DNA from: Sphingobacterium sp. SYP-B4668
GTDB taxonomy: Bacteria; Bacteroidota; Bacteroidia; Sphingobacteriales; Sphingobacteriaceae
Length of the DNA: 64,000 nt
Direction: 5' to 3'
Assembly: GCF_027627455.1 (NCBI RefSeq)
Contig: NZ_CP115483.1
Location: forward strand, 4,154,001 to 4,218,000
The first letter of the stretch is position 1. Each line of letters opens with the position of its first letter. The translations under genes and the position numbers were made by a program. Shown here in pieces: positions 26,895 to 35,787 of the stretch. Below the pieces are notes generated by a model, which was given only the letters and a program-made list of their open reading frames with translations, was not told the DNA's origin and made no database searches.

Positions 26895-27626
26895 ATGGAC
26901 ACAAAACAGTCAATCATCGATCAATTAGGTACTATCGACACATCCAGTCTGGTAGATAAGGTAGAAATGAAACTTATTGACCTTTTTATCAACAAGGGTT
27001 TTAAAGTTGGAGATGCGCTACCTAAAGAAATCGAACTTTCGGATACATTGGGTGTTAGCAGGACCGTTGTAAGGGAGGCCATGCTACGGTTAAGAATGGT
27101 GGGACTCGTAGAGTCTAAAAAACATAGAGGGGCGATATTGACCAATCCAGACCTTTTATCTCCGTTGAAAAAATCCCTTCATCCAAGTATACTTGCTGAA
27201 AAGACCCTTCAAGATATTTTTGAAATGCGTCTAGTGTTGGAAGTAGGCATGGCCGATTTATTATTTGACAAGATTACAGATCAGGATATCGAAGATTTGG
27301 AAAAAATAGTTGCAAATGAGCCCGCGAACCCAGATGCTACGCTATTTAACATTGAAGACGAGGTCTTATTTCACGGTAAACTTTACGAAATCTCCAACAA
27401 TCAAATGTTGAAAGATTTTCAACATATGCTCCTGCCCGTGTTTCAATATGTGCATACTAGTGGAATGCTAAGCAAGCCCAGCCAATCCAAAACTTTCATT
27501 TCTCACCGAGGTCTGGTGGATATTCTAAAAGTGGGTAATCCAGAAATTTTCCGCAACGCAATGCGCAAGCATCTGGACAATCATTTCGTCCGTTTATTTG
27601 AAAAATCGACAGAGCGAGTCGGCTAG
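26895..27626 (+). CDS. FadR/GntR-family transcriptional regulator (FCD domain), probable nan regulator
   Basis: A 243-residue regulator. The winged helix lies at about 25-90 (DALPKEIELSDTLGVSRTVVREAMLRLRMVGL), with the GntR hallmark of a helix ending in SRTVVREAM. The FCD effector domain covers about 105-235, with likely metal/ligand residues in FHGKLYEIS, SHRGLVDIL and MRKHLDNH. It is divergent from the sialic acid operon and separated by a 169-bp region holding two palindromes with GTnnnAC cores. By analogy with NanR, which is also FadR-type, it probably represses the operon until a sialic acid or ManNAc-related ligand binds. It is not an orthologue that can be named with certainty. Confidence 0.88.
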   Translation: MDTKQSIIDQLGTIDTSSLVDKVEMKLIDLFINKGFKVGDALPKEIELSDTLGVSRTVVREAMLRLRMVGLVESKKHRGAILTNPDLLSPLKKSLHPSILAEKTLQDIFEMRLVLEVGMADLLFDKITDQDIEDLEKIVANEPANPDATLFNIEDEVLFHGKLYEISNNQMLKDFQHMLLPVFQYVHTSGMLSKPSQSKTFISHRGLVDILKVGNPEIFRNAMRKHLDNHFVRLFEKSTERVG

Positions 27627-27630
27627 AACA

Positions 27631-27666
27631 AGTCTGCCCCATGATTTCTCGATCATGGGGCAGACT
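27631..27666. terminator. Terminator-like hairpin between convergent genes
   Basis: A perfect 15-bp inverted repeat (AGTCTGCCCCATGAT at 27631-27645, complement at 27652-27666) has a 6-nt loop. It begins 4 bp after the regulator stop and 30 bp before the poxB stop on the other strand. It has no U-run, so it may work as an RNA-stabilising or Rho-assisted end. Confidence 0.6.
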
Positions 27667-27696
27667 GCTATCTGATATCTCTTAGAAACCAATGAA

Positions 27697-29430
27697 CTAG
27701 AGTTCTTTCAGATGTTTATAATTTGATTTTATAGTATCAAACACCTCTTGCATCTTCCCTCCCAACATCAACTTGGTCATAGACTTGGCCATACCGACCA
27801 TTTGATCTAGGTGTATTTTTGGTGGCATAGCCAGCGCACTCGGATTTGTAAATACATTCAACAAAACAGGTCCTGGATGATGGATGGCCATCTCGATTGC
27901 TCCGACGACCTCCTCAGGTGTACGCACATTTACCCCTTTAAAACCCATTGCCTCGGCTATCATGGCAAAATCTGGGTTGACCATATCGGTCTCATTGTCC
28001 ATCAATCCTGTCACCTGCATTTCTAACTTGACCATGCCTAAAGAACGGTTGTTGAAAACGATGATTTTAATCGGCAAATTATATTGTTTAATAGTAGCCA
28101 AATCGCCAAGCAACATAGAAATACCGCCATCGCCACACAGCGCGAATACCTGGCGCTTCGGATAAGCCAAGGACGCTCCTATTGCCATGGGCATAGCATT
28201 GGCCATGGAACCGTGATTGAACGAACCTAGCATCTTACGTTGTCCGGTAGCTGTAATGAAACGCGCCCCCCATACACAAGTCATCCCAGTATCTACCGTA
28301 AAAATAGCATCGGAGGCCGCTTTATTGTCAATAATATGGGCTAGATATTCGGGTTGAATGGTGTCTTCAGCTCCTTTGGCATCGATATAGGTTTTCATAT
28401 TTTCCTTTACCTTTTCGTAAAAATCAAGTTGGCTTATTAAAAAGCTGTCATCTATTTTTTGATTAAGTAAGGGTAGTAACGCTTGAATTGTGTGTCGTAT
28501 ATCTCCCACCAAGCCTAAGGTTAGTTTTGCTCTTCTTCCCAACCGCTCGGCTTGGGTATCAATTTGTACGATTTTATTGTCTGTAGGCATAAAATTTTCG
28601 TAGGGAAAATCAGTGCCTAATAAAATGACTAAATCAGAATCATGCATACTCTGATAGGCCGAGGGCATCCCCAAAAGGCCGGTCATCCCAATTTCATTGG
28701 GATTGTCATATTGGATGCCCATCTTTCCTCTAAAAGAATAACCTACTGGAGCCTTGAGCTGGTGGGACAGGTGAACGATTTCAGTATGCGCATGGGTAGC
28801 ACCAATACCACAATAAATAGTGGTGCATGTACTGGAATTGATAATATTCGCCAACTTTAGGAGTTCGGCATCGGAGGGTCTAATGATGGGCTCACATTTA
28901 AAAATCTGAGTAGAAGTATCAGTCTCGACAGCCTTGAGTTCGGTCACATCTCCAGGAAGTCCAATAACAGCTACTCCCTTATGGCCGATGGCATGTTGTA
29001 TAGCCGTTTGGATAATCCGGGGTGCCTGCTCGGCCGTTGTAATCATCTGATTATAACAACTGCAGTCATCAAATAGCTTAATCGTATTGGTTTCTTGAAA
29101 ATAATCCATGCCCATTTCATGTGTATTAATGGTGGAAGCAATCACAATCATTGGGACATGTGACTTATGCGCATCATACATCCCATTAATGAGGTGCACA
29201 TGACCGGGGCCACAGCTTCCGGCACAACATGCTATACCGTCCAATTCTGCTTCTGCAGCGGCAGCATAAGCCCCTACCTCCTCATGACGCACATGTATCC
29301 ATTTTAAACGACCGTCTTTGCGAACAGCCTCATTAAAAAAATTCAAACTATCACCAGTAACTGCATAAACTCTTTTCACTCCAGCTTCGACAAGCATTTC
29401 TACCAACTGCTCTGCAACAATCTTTGCCAT
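27697..29430 (-). CDS. poxB: Thiamine-diphosphate-dependent pyruvate oxidase/dehydrogenase (PoxB-like)
   Basis: A 577-residue ThDP enzyme, by family a pyruvate:quinone oxidoreductase giving acetate and CO2. The N-terminal PYR domain has the cofactor-activating glutamate in RHEEVGAY (E50/E51). The central FAD-binding domain is at about 190-340. The PP domain carries GDGG (433-436) and the downstream VFNN of the Mg-ThDP motif. The AGSCGPGHVHLINGMYDA stretch is typical of PoxB rather than acetolactate synthase. The C-terminal end is slightly different from the lipid-binding tail of E. coli PoxB, so membrane activation is uncertain. It stands alone on the minus strand. Confidence 0.88.
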   Translation of the reverse strand: MAKIVAEQLVEMLVEAGVKRVYAVTGDSLNFFNEAVRKDGRLKWIHVRHEEVGAYAAAAEAELDGIACCAGSCGPGHVHLINGMYDAHKSHVPMIVIASTINTHEMGMDYFQETNTIKLFDDCSCYNQMITTAEQAPRIIQTAIQHAIGHKGVAVIGLPGDVTELKAVETDTSTQIFKCEPIIRPSDAELLKLANIINSSTCTTIYCGIGATHAHTEIVHLSHQLKAPVGYSFRGKMGIQYDNPNEIGMTGLLGMPSAYQSMHDSDLVILLGTDFPYENFMPTDNKIVQIDTQAERLGRRAKLTLGLVGDIRHTIQALLPLLNQKIDDSFLISQLDFYEKVKENMKTYIDAKGAEDTIQPEYLAHIIDNKAASDAIFTVDTGMTCVWGARFITATGQRKMLGSFNHGSMANAMPMAIGASLAYPKRQVFALCGDGGISMLLGDLATIKQYNLPIKIIVFNNRSLGMVKLEMQVTGLMDNETDMVNPDFAMIAEAMGFKGVNVRTPEEVVGAIEMAIHHPGPVLLNVFTNPSALAMPPKIHLDQMVGMAKSMTKLMLGGKMQEVFDTIKSNYKHLKEL

Positions 29431-29518
29431 AAAATCACTTTTTAAAGTTAATACTAAGAGACCCGTGCCTCCTTACTACTAACGTTAAAAACCATAATGT
29501 GTTTTAAAATATTGAAAG

Positions 29519-30835
29519 CTATAGGAGCTTGCCGCTCAAGAAAAATGCTGCAATAGAGAAATAGATGACCAATCCAGAGACGTCTACCAAAGTAGCAACA
29601 AAAGGTGCTGAAGCGGTCGCAGGATCCATTCCTAATTTACGTAACACAAATGGAATAAATGAGCCTGAAAGAGTGCCCCACAGAACAATAAATACTAGAG
29701 AAACAGATACACTCAAACCAATGTAAATCCAATATTCGCCATAATCATAGATTCCGAGCTGCTGCCACAAAAGGATACGGACGAATCCAATAGAGCCCAA
29801 AATAAGACCTAAAATAATACCAGAAGAAATCTCCCGTTTCATCACATACCACCAGTCGCGAAGCTTGAGCTCACCTAAGGCCATTGCTCGAATAATTAAC
29901 GAAGCCGCTTGGGAACCAGAATTGCCTCCAGATGAAATAATCAACGGAACAAATAGGGCCAATGCGATTGCCTTTTCAATCTCACCGTCGTAATAGCTCA
30001 TAGCAGAGGCCGTCAGCATTTCGCTCAGGAATAGTATGACCAACCAGCCAGCTCTTTTCTGGACAAGCCGTAGTAGTGGAGTCTTTGTATAAGCGACGTC
30101 CAACTCATCCATCCCCCCGAAACGGTGGATGTCTTCTGTATCACGGTCCTCAACTCGATCGGCAACATCATCAAATGTTACAATTCCTACCAGTACACCG
30201 CTGTCGGTAATGATGGGAAGAGCACTGCGGTCATATTTTTGAAAAATCTCAAAGGCCTCTTCCATTGGTGTAGAAGCTCTAATGGCTGCAAAATTATAAT
30301 CCACTAAATCCGAAATCTTACTTTCAGCATCAGCAAGTAACAACTGACCTATCTTGAGGTCGTCGATCAAGACATTGTTTTCGTCAACAACGTATACAAA
30401 ATTCAGTGTCTCGGCTTTTCGACCAAAAAGCTTGATATGCTTAAAGACTTCTGATACCGTGTATTCTAGTCTAACTTGCACGTACATGGGCGTCATGAGC
30501 CTAGCAATACTGTCTTCCTTGTAGCCGATTAGTTCCAAGGCCATCTGCTTCTCGCGTTCATTTAGCAGATTAATCAAGTATTTGATTAGCTGATCGGGTA
30601 ATTTAGAGAAAAGCTCGTTACGCAAATCGGGCTTGAGATTGTTCAGTAATTCGGTGAGTTCACGCTCTGAAAGCTGCTTCAATAGCGTGTATTGAACGGC
30701 ACTATCAAAAAAGGAGAATATCTCAAGCCTTAACTCCAAAGGAAAGGAAGAGAAGGCTGTGTAAAGCTCCTTGCCCTTTAAATCGGATAACTGCTCTGCA
30801 ATATCTGCTGGATGTAGGAGAGGATATTTGTTCAT
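29519..30835 (-). CDS. mgtE: Magnesium transporter MgtE
   Basis: A 438-residue Mg2+ channel/transporter. The N-terminal superhelical MgtE_N domain covers about 1-125. A CBS-domain pair covers about 126-245 (LMTPMYVQVRLEYTVSEVF and FQKYDRSALPIITDSGVLVG), the Mg2+-sensing gate in this family. Five transmembrane helices follow, with the pore signature SGGNSGSQAASLIIRAMALGE. The family length is normal. It lies 63 bp downstream of pepE on the same strand. Confidence 0.95.
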   Translation of the reverse strand: MNKYPLLHPADIAEQLSDLKGKELYTAFSSFPLELRLEIFSFFDSAVQYTLLKQLSERELTELLNNLKPDLRNELFSKLPDQLIKYLINLLNEREKQMALELIGYKEDSIARLMTPMYVQVRLEYTVSEVFKHIKLFGRKAETLNFVYVVDENNVLIDDLKIGQLLLADAESKISDLVDYNFAAIRASTPMEEAFEIFQKYDRSALPIITDSGVLVGIVTFDDVADRVEDRDTEDIHRFGGMDELDVAYTKTPLLRLVQKRAGWLVILFLSEMLTASAMSYYDGEIEKAIALALFVPLIISSGGNSGSQAASLIIRAMALGELKLRDWWYVMKREISSGIILGLILGSIGFVRILLWQQLGIYDYGEYWIYIGLSVSVSLVFIVLWGTLSGSFIPFVLRKLGMDPATASAPFVATLVDVSGLVIYFSIAAFFLSGKLL

Positions 30836-30898
30836 AGCAATATGGTTTCAATATTCACTAATAGATATATTTTTACTTCTGCGTACGATTCTAAAAGA

Positions 30899-31615
30899 TT
30901 AGAAGTCGATTTTGCCTGGGGAGAGTTCTATGGGAGCCTTCCCCTTCTGAAACAAACGGGCTTGCAGATTTCCCTTCAATTGAATCTCCCCCTCCTCAAC
31001 CAACAGCCAACTTCCTTCTCTAATACCCAAAACGGGTTGTTCATTATAGAAGTGGAATTCATTAATACGCGTCTCGCGTGTTTCGCCCTTATGTGTAGAC
31101 TGCGGATCGGGGTCCAAATAATGGGGGTTGATGTTAAAAGGGAGTAGTCCTAATGCATCAAAGTCAATAGGTAGCACAATCGGCATGTCATTGGTGGTGC
31201 CTATCGTTAAACCTGTGATATTAGAGCCGGCTGATGTTCCTACATAAGGAATACCATCACCGAGACGCGCTTGCAGCACAGATAGAAGTCCTTGCTCCTG
31301 CAAGGTTTTGAGCAATAGAAAGGTATTGCCCCCACCCGTCAATATTGCCGAAGCCTCTATTAAGGCTTTTCCAGGATTTTCAAACTCATGGATCCCAGAC
31401 ACCTTAATCCCTAGAGGGGATAATGCATCTGCTACCCGCTGGGTATAATCCTCATATGATACACCCGATGGTCGAGCATAAGGAATGAACAAGACATCCT
31501 TTACTTGGATAAAATCTGCTATTCTATCTCGTATATAGGCCAAAAAGTCACTTCCATATACCGTACTGGTACTGATGACCATAAGACGAAGTTTATTGTT
31601 AATTTCCATAATCAC
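30899..31615 (-). CDS. pepE: Peptidase E-like alpha-aspartyl dipeptidase (S51)
   Basis: A cytoplasmic S51 peptidase of about 238 residues that cleaves dipeptides with N-terminal aspartate. The nucleophile elbow is VGTSAGSN (S128). An upstream glycine-rich loop (ILTGGGNTFLLL) and the histidine in NPHYLDP (H165) complete the expected site. The start may be the ATG at 31615 or at 31609 (MEINNK). Confidence 0.9.
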   Translation of the reverse strand: MIMEINNKLRLMVISTSTVYGSDFLAYIRDRIADFIQVKDVLFIPYARPSGVSYEDYTQRVADALSPLGIKVSGIHEFENPGKALIEASAILTGGGNTFLLLKTLQEQGLLSVLQARLGDGIPYVGTSAGSNITGLTIGTTNDMPIVLPIDFDALGLLPFNINPHYLDPDPQSTHKGETRETRINEFHFYNEQPVLGIREGSWLLVEEGEIQLKGNLQARLFQKGKAPIELSPGKIDF

Positions 31616-31799
31616 GCTATTGTCTAGACAAGTAAATCAATATTAAGCAAAAAAATTAGAAGGTACCCCATTATCATCAAAATTCTCCAGACCCCGTATA
31701 GCCTTCCTGTAACGAAAACATAGAACTCTAACAATTAAATCATAATATAAAATGTTTTTTATAATTTCATTTTTAGATACAAAGTGACATTAACCTAAC

Positions 31800-32468
31800 A
31801 TGCCATATCACATACTAGAAACAGAATTAGACAAGCTGGAAGAAAGCCTTTCGCAAAACGGAATACTAACCCCATCATGTGTCAAAAAAGATATTTTCCT
31901 AGAGATTATCAATAGTAGCGAATACTTAATAACAATCCATGATGTAGAGTTTTATAGGCCAATCTGCATCAATAACGCTATGGCTGAATTTTACGGATTC
32001 AAGAGTAATAGGCTCTCGGGTATGGATTATGTATATTACCTAAAGACAATTCACACTTCTACCTACCATACACTTATTGACTCCATTGCATTTTTCAAAC
32101 TGGATAAACAGCGCTACCTAAATCTAGAGTACAAACTACTCCATCGGGACAATGAGTGGAAAAATGTAATCGGTAGCACCAAGACCATACTTAGAAATGC
32201 AAAAGGTAAACCGTGCTATGCCCTAACACTTGCAAAAATCTTCGAAGGGGAGACAAAATCATCTTTACTTGAGAAGATAAAAACATTGACGAAAAGAGAA
32301 AAAGAAATCATTGCTCTCCTCACGACAGGGTACTCAAAAAAGGAAATCGCGAGCAAATTATTTATAGCCACCTACACGGTCGAGACACACACGAGAACAA
32401 TTTATAAAAAATTAGAAATAAACAAAGTGTCCGAGTTGGTATCCATTGCCGAAACCTATAACATCTAA
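31800..32468 (+). CDS. LuxR-type transcriptional regulator with PAS-like sensor domain
   Basis: A 222-residue regulator. The first 140 residues look like a PAS fold (EYLITIHDVEFYRPICINNAMAEFYGF, then NLEYKLLHRDNEWKNVIGSTKTI). Residues about 157-222 form a LuxR/GerE helix-turn-helix (LTKREKEIIALLTTGYSKKEIASKL, TVETHTRTIYKKL). There is no receiver domain, so it is not a classical response regulator. Similar PAS-LuxR proteins are common in Sphingobacteriaceae. It is transcribed alone and divergently from pepE; its targets are unknown. Confidence 0.85.
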   Translation: MPYHILETELDKLEESLSQNGILTPSCVKKDIFLEIINSSEYLITIHDVEFYRPICINNAMAEFYGFKSNRLSGMDYVYYLKTIHTSTYHTLIDSIAFFKLDKQRYLNLEYKLLHRDNEWKNVIGSTKTILRNAKGKPCYALTLAKIFEGETKSSLLEKIKTLTKREKEIIALLTTGYSKKEIASKLFIATYTVETHTRTIYKKLEINKVSELVSIAETYNI

Positions 32469-32565
32469 TCATCTTACTCTTCTCATCTTGAGAGAATGTT
32501 AAACAACAATCTTTATCTATTTTGTGAAGAAGGCATAAGTGAGGATAAATCAGTAAATTTAGCAC

Positions 32566-33048
32566 ATGTTGAAACAGTCCTTTCCTCCTATTTATAGCGA
32601 AAATGCCAAGTTTCTAATTTTAGGTTCGTTACCTGGAGACAAATCCCTAAAGGAAGAACAGTACTATGCACACCCACAAAATAGATTCTGGAAGCTAGTA
32701 TTCAAGTTAATGAATACCCCTTTTCAACATGGCTATAATGAGCGCACCCAACTGCTGAGGGACCATCACATTGCATTGTGGGACACCTGTGCATCAGCAA
32801 TCCGGCCGGGCAGTATGGACAACGCGATACTAGCAGAGGTACCTAATGATATAATAGGGCTTCTAGAACGGACTCCTTCCATACATACTGTTCTCTTCAA
32901 CGGCAACAAGGCTCGCCTTCTTTATGACAAATACCACAGGAGGGTAGCTGATATAACCTACCATAGTCTTCCGAGTACAAGTCCTGCAAATGCGCAATTT
33001 TCCTTTGAAAGATTGTTAGATACTTGGAGCATCCTTAAATCAGGTTAA
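32566..33048 (+). CDS. DNA-deoxyinosine (hypoxanthine) glycosylase, uracil-DNA glycosylase superfamily
   Basis: A 160-residue base-excision repair enzyme. The N-terminal motif FLILGSLPGDKSL and the NRFWKLVFKL stretch are typical of the hypoxanthine-DNA glycosylase group of the UDG superfamily. The loop before the C-terminus reads LPSTSPANAQFSFERLL, matching the family's LPSTSPAN motif. It should remove hypoxanthine formed by adenine deamination. purM follows 53 bp later but has its own promoter-like box. Confidence 0.88.
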   Translation: MLKQSFPPIYSENAKFLILGSLPGDKSLKEEQYYAHPQNRFWKLVFKLMNTPFQHGYNERTQLLRDHHIALWDTCASAIRPGSMDNAILAEVPNDIIGLLERTPSIHTVLFNGNKARLLYDKYHRRVADITYHSLPSTSPANAQFSFERLLDTWSILKSG

Positions 33049-33086
33049 TATTATGCAATAAACTTATAAATATCAGGATGATTGAT

Positions 33087-33094
33087 TATTTTTG
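33087..33094 (+). promoter_or_regulatory. -7 box close to the purM start
   Basis: TATTTTTG matches TAnnTTTG. Only 7 nt separate it from the ATG at 33102, so a transcript starting at the usual distance would have almost no leader. This also argues against the more upstream in-frame ATG at 33078. Confidence 0.45.
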
Positions 33095-33101
33095 CCCCAA
33101 G

Positions 33102-34280
33102 ATGTCAGATTTAAAATATAATCAAAGAGGAGTATCCGCTGGAAAAGAGGATGTACACAATGCAATAAAAAACATTGACAAAGGTCTGTTCCCCAAAGCT
33201 TTTTGCAAAATCATACCAGACATACTTGCTGGAGATGAGCAATGGTGTAACATCATGCATGCAGATGGCGCAGGTACAAAATCATCTTTGGCCTATATGT
33301 ACTGGAAACAGACAGGGGATATTTCAGTATGGAGAGGTATTGCGCAGGATGCCATCATTATGAATCTAGATGACTTGCTTTGTGTGGGGGCAATAGACAA
33401 TATCTTACTTTCATCGACTATTGGTCGTAATAAAAATGTAATCCCTGGTGAGGTTATCGCCGAAATCATCAACGGGACCGAAGAGATTTTGGCCGAATTA
33501 AGGGATTTGGGAATCGGTATCTATTCGACTGGAGGTGAAACTGCAGATGTGGGAGACCTTGTGCGCACGATTATCGTAGATAGTACTGTTACCTGCAGAA
33601 TGCGACGTCAAGATGTCATCTCCAATCACAATATTCAACCGGGAAATGTAATCGTAGGACTAGCTTCATCCGGCCAAGCAACATATGAAAAAGAATATAA
33701 TGGCGGGATGGGCTCGAATGGACTGACTTCTGCTCGTCACGACGTATTCAACAAATCTGTAGCGGAACAATATCCCGAAAGCTATGACCCTGCAGTACCC
33801 TATGATTTGGTATTTTCAGGCAGTAAGTCGTTGACAGATATTATTGAAGTGGAAGATGGGCAGCAGATTACGGCTGGCAAGCTTGTGCTATCACCTACGC
33901 GTACCTATGCTCCTGTAATTAAGAAAGTATTAGACAAATACCGTTCGCAAATAAATGGAATGGTTCACTGTTCAGGAGGTGCGCAGACGAAAGTCTTACA
34001 TTTTGTAGATAATGTGCATGTTGTTAAAGATAACTTGTTCCCCATTCCCCCACTCTTCGAATTGATTCAAAAGGAATCAAAAACGGACTGGCAGGAAATG
34101 TATAAAGTATTTAATATGGGACATCGTATGGAATTATATGTTCCAGAGACCATTGCTCAAGACATCATTGCCATATCTGAATCCTTTGGTATTCCGGCAC
34201 AAATCGTTGGAAGAGTAGAGGCCGCTGACACGAAAAGGGTGACCATCAATTCACCATACGGAACATTTGAATACGAATAA
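33102..34280 (+). CDS. purM: Phosphoribosylformylglycinamidine cyclo-ligase (AIR synthase)
   Basis: A PurM protein of about 392 residues for the fifth step of purine synthesis (FGAM to AIR, ATP-dependent). The ATG at 33102 (MSDLKYNQRGVSAGKED) is chosen over 33078, because family members start with an SxxKYxxxGVSAGKE-type sequence. Seen: HADGAGTKSSLAYMYW, DDLLCVGA, YSTGGETADVGD and VGLASSG. All are conserved ATP/substrate-loop regions of the AIRS superfamily. The protein is longer than E. coli PurM (345 residues), as is usual for the Bacteroidota form. It is followed by the COG4067 gene after 6 bp. Confidence 0.9.
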   Translation: MSDLKYNQRGVSAGKEDVHNAIKNIDKGLFPKAFCKIIPDILAGDEQWCNIMHADGAGTKSSLAYMYWKQTGDISVWRGIAQDAIIMNLDDLLCVGAIDNILLSSTIGRNKNVIPGEVIAEIINGTEEILAELRDLGIGIYSTGGETADVGDLVRTIIVDSTVTCRMRRQDVISNHNIQPGNVIVGLASSGQATYEKEYNGGMGSNGLTSARHDVFNKSVAEQYPESYDPAVPYDLVFSGSKSLTDIIEVEDGQQITAGKLVLSPTRTYAPVIKKVLDKYRSQINGMVHCSGGAQTKVLHFVDNVHVVKDNLFPIPPLFELIQKESKTDWQEMYKVFNMGHRMELYVPETIAQDIIAISESFGIPAQIVGRVEAADTKRVTINSPYGTFEYE

Positions 34281-34286
34281 GAACCC

Positions 34287-34721
34287 ATGGCGGAGATGCG
34301 AACAATCGGTTGGTACGAAACGGTAGACCTCCCCGAACTGGGACTATACAATTTTAAAGCAAAGATTGATACCGGTGCCCGTACTTCTGTACTCCATTGC
34401 GAAGAGTACCATATTGAAGAGGAAAACGGGCATAAGTTTATACAATGTACGATTATAGATAATTTTGAAACGGGTGAAACACGTGTGATTCGATTCCCTA
34501 TCGTACGGCAGGGTGTCGTGAAGAGTTCATTTGGTCACTCCGAGATTCGCTATATGATTTTTACAAAAATTAAACTTTTTAATAAACTATACTCCATTAA
34601 ACTATCGTTCCGAAATCGTTCGGGCATGAAATTTCCCATGTTGCTGGGACGTAATTTTATAAGTAAAAAATTCTTAGTAGACGTATCGCAATATAATCTT
34701 TCTGAAAATTCTTCATTGTAA
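34287..34721 (+). CDS. COG4067 retropepsin-like (putative ATP-dependent zinc protease) protein
   Basis: A 144-residue protein of the DUF785/COG4067 family. It has the aspartic-protease-like motif FKAKIDTGARTSVLH near the N-terminus and a second LLGRNFISKKFLVDVS motif near the C-terminus. The family is annotated as putative ATP-dependent zinc protease, but the fold is retropepsin-like and the activity is poorly established. It commonly neighbours rimK, as here (55 bp upstream), and may process or regulate RimK-modified proteins. That link is inference. Confidence 0.85.
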   Translation: MAEMRTIGWYETVDLPELGLYNFKAKIDTGARTSVLHCEEYHIEEENGHKFIQCTIIDNFETGETRVIRFPIVRQGVVKSSFGHSEIRYMIFTKIKLFNKLYSIKLSFRNRSGMKFPMLLGRNFISKKFLVDVSQYNLSENSSL

Positions 34722-34776
34722 GAAAAAAAACCAAGCAGCGTATCTTTTGTTATAATACTACAACATCATCATTTCA

Positions 34777-35706
34777 GTGAAAATCGCTATTCTTTCAACT
34801 AATAAAAATTTGTACTCTACACGAAGACTCGTGGAGGCTGCTGAGAAAAGAGGACATGAATGCGTGGTCATGGACCATAGCAAATGTTATGTAGGCATAC
34901 GTCAGGATACTCCAACAATCCATTATCGGGGTCAGGAAATCGCTGAAATAGATGCTATTATTCCCCGCATTGGATCTTCTGTGACATTCTACGGATCGGC
35001 CATTGTTCGTCAATTTGAAGTGATGGGCGTAATATCGGCGAATCCTAGTCAAGCCATCACGCGCTCAAGAGACAAATTGCGCTGCATGCAGATTCTATCT
35101 GGTGCAGGAATTGGGCTTCCCATTACTGGCTTTGCTAGAACAATCTCGGATGTCGATGACTTAATCAGCATGGTAGGCGGCGCGCCTTTGGTCATCAAGC
35201 TCTTGGAGGGGACACAGGGAATAGGGGTGGTCCTCGCAGAGACAAAAAAGGCAGCTTCTTCTGTGATTGAGGCTTTTTACGGGCTCGGAAACAACATACT
35301 GGTGCAAGAATTTATCAAAGAATCCAAAGGAACGGATATTCGAGCATTCGTTGTAGGGGGCAAGGTGGTTGGAGCTATGAAAAGAACTGCTAAGGAAGGT
35401 GAATTCAGATCAAACATACATAGAGGAGGAAGTGCCGAAATCATCAAATTGACGAAAAAGGAAAAGGACACTGCTATTGCTGCTGCAGCCGAATTGGGCC
35501 TTACGGTATGTGGGGTAGATATGATACCCTCAGATAGAGGTCCGTTAGTATTGGAGGTCAATTCTAGTCCTGGTCTAGAGGGAATCGAAAAAGCAACAAA
35601 AAAAGATATAGCGAGCGAAATCATTATGTATCTCGAAAGACAGTATGAAGTCAAAAAAGCTTCAAAACCAGAAATCAGAAAGAAGAAAAAGGAAAGCAAA
35701 CTTTAG
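34777..35706 (+). CDS. rimK: RimK-family ATP-grasp ligase (ribosomal protein S6 glutamate ligase)
   Basis: A 309-residue ATP-grasp enzyme. RimK adds glutamates to the C-terminus of ribosomal protein S6 in gammaproteobacteria; the target here is not known. It uses a GTG start (34777). Seen: the preATP-grasp region (IDAIIPRIGSSVTFYG), SRDKLRCMQIL, the ATP-binding VIKLLEGTQGIGVVLAE, the VQEFIKESKGTDIRAFVVG loop and the Mg site VLEVNSSPGLEGIE. The C-terminal tail is very lysine-rich (KKASKPEIRKKKKESK), beyond the E. coli length. It is co-oriented with purM and the COG4067 gene. Confidence 0.92.
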   Translation: MKIAILSTNKNLYSTRRLVEAAEKRGHECVVMDHSKCYVGIRQDTPTIHYRGQEIAEIDAIIPRIGSSVTFYGSAIVRQFEVMGVISANPSQAITRSRDKLRCMQILSGAGIGLPITGFARTISDVDDLISMVGGAPLVIKLLEGTQGIGVVLAETKKAASSVIEAFYGLGNNILVQEFIKESKGTDIRAFVVGGKVVGAMKRTAKEGEFRSNIHRGGSAEIIKLTKKEKDTAIAAAAELGLTVCGVDMIPSDRGPLVLEVNSSPGLEGIEKATKKDIASEIIMYLERQYEVKKASKPEIRKKKKESKL

Positions 35707-35726
35707 CCAACCTTACTTTAATTGCT

Positions 35727-35776
35727 ATACTAAGAAAGCCACTCTATCCTATTGTTTAGCGTGGCTTTCTTAGTAT
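35727..35776. terminator. Strong bidirectional terminator hairpin
   Basis: A perfect 16-bp inverted repeat (ATACTAAGAAAGCCAC at 35727-35742, complement at 35761-35776) has an 18-nt loop. It sits between rimK and the convergent SGNH esterase gene, so it likely ends both transcripts. Confidence 0.8.
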
Positions 35777-35787
35777 GGTTCAAAAGA

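Noticed and set aside
27697..29430. PoxB as part of the sialic acid regulon because NanA makes pyruvate
   Set aside because: It is convergent to the regulator, separated by a strong hairpin, and has no palindrome of the nan type upstream. The link is only metabolic speculation.
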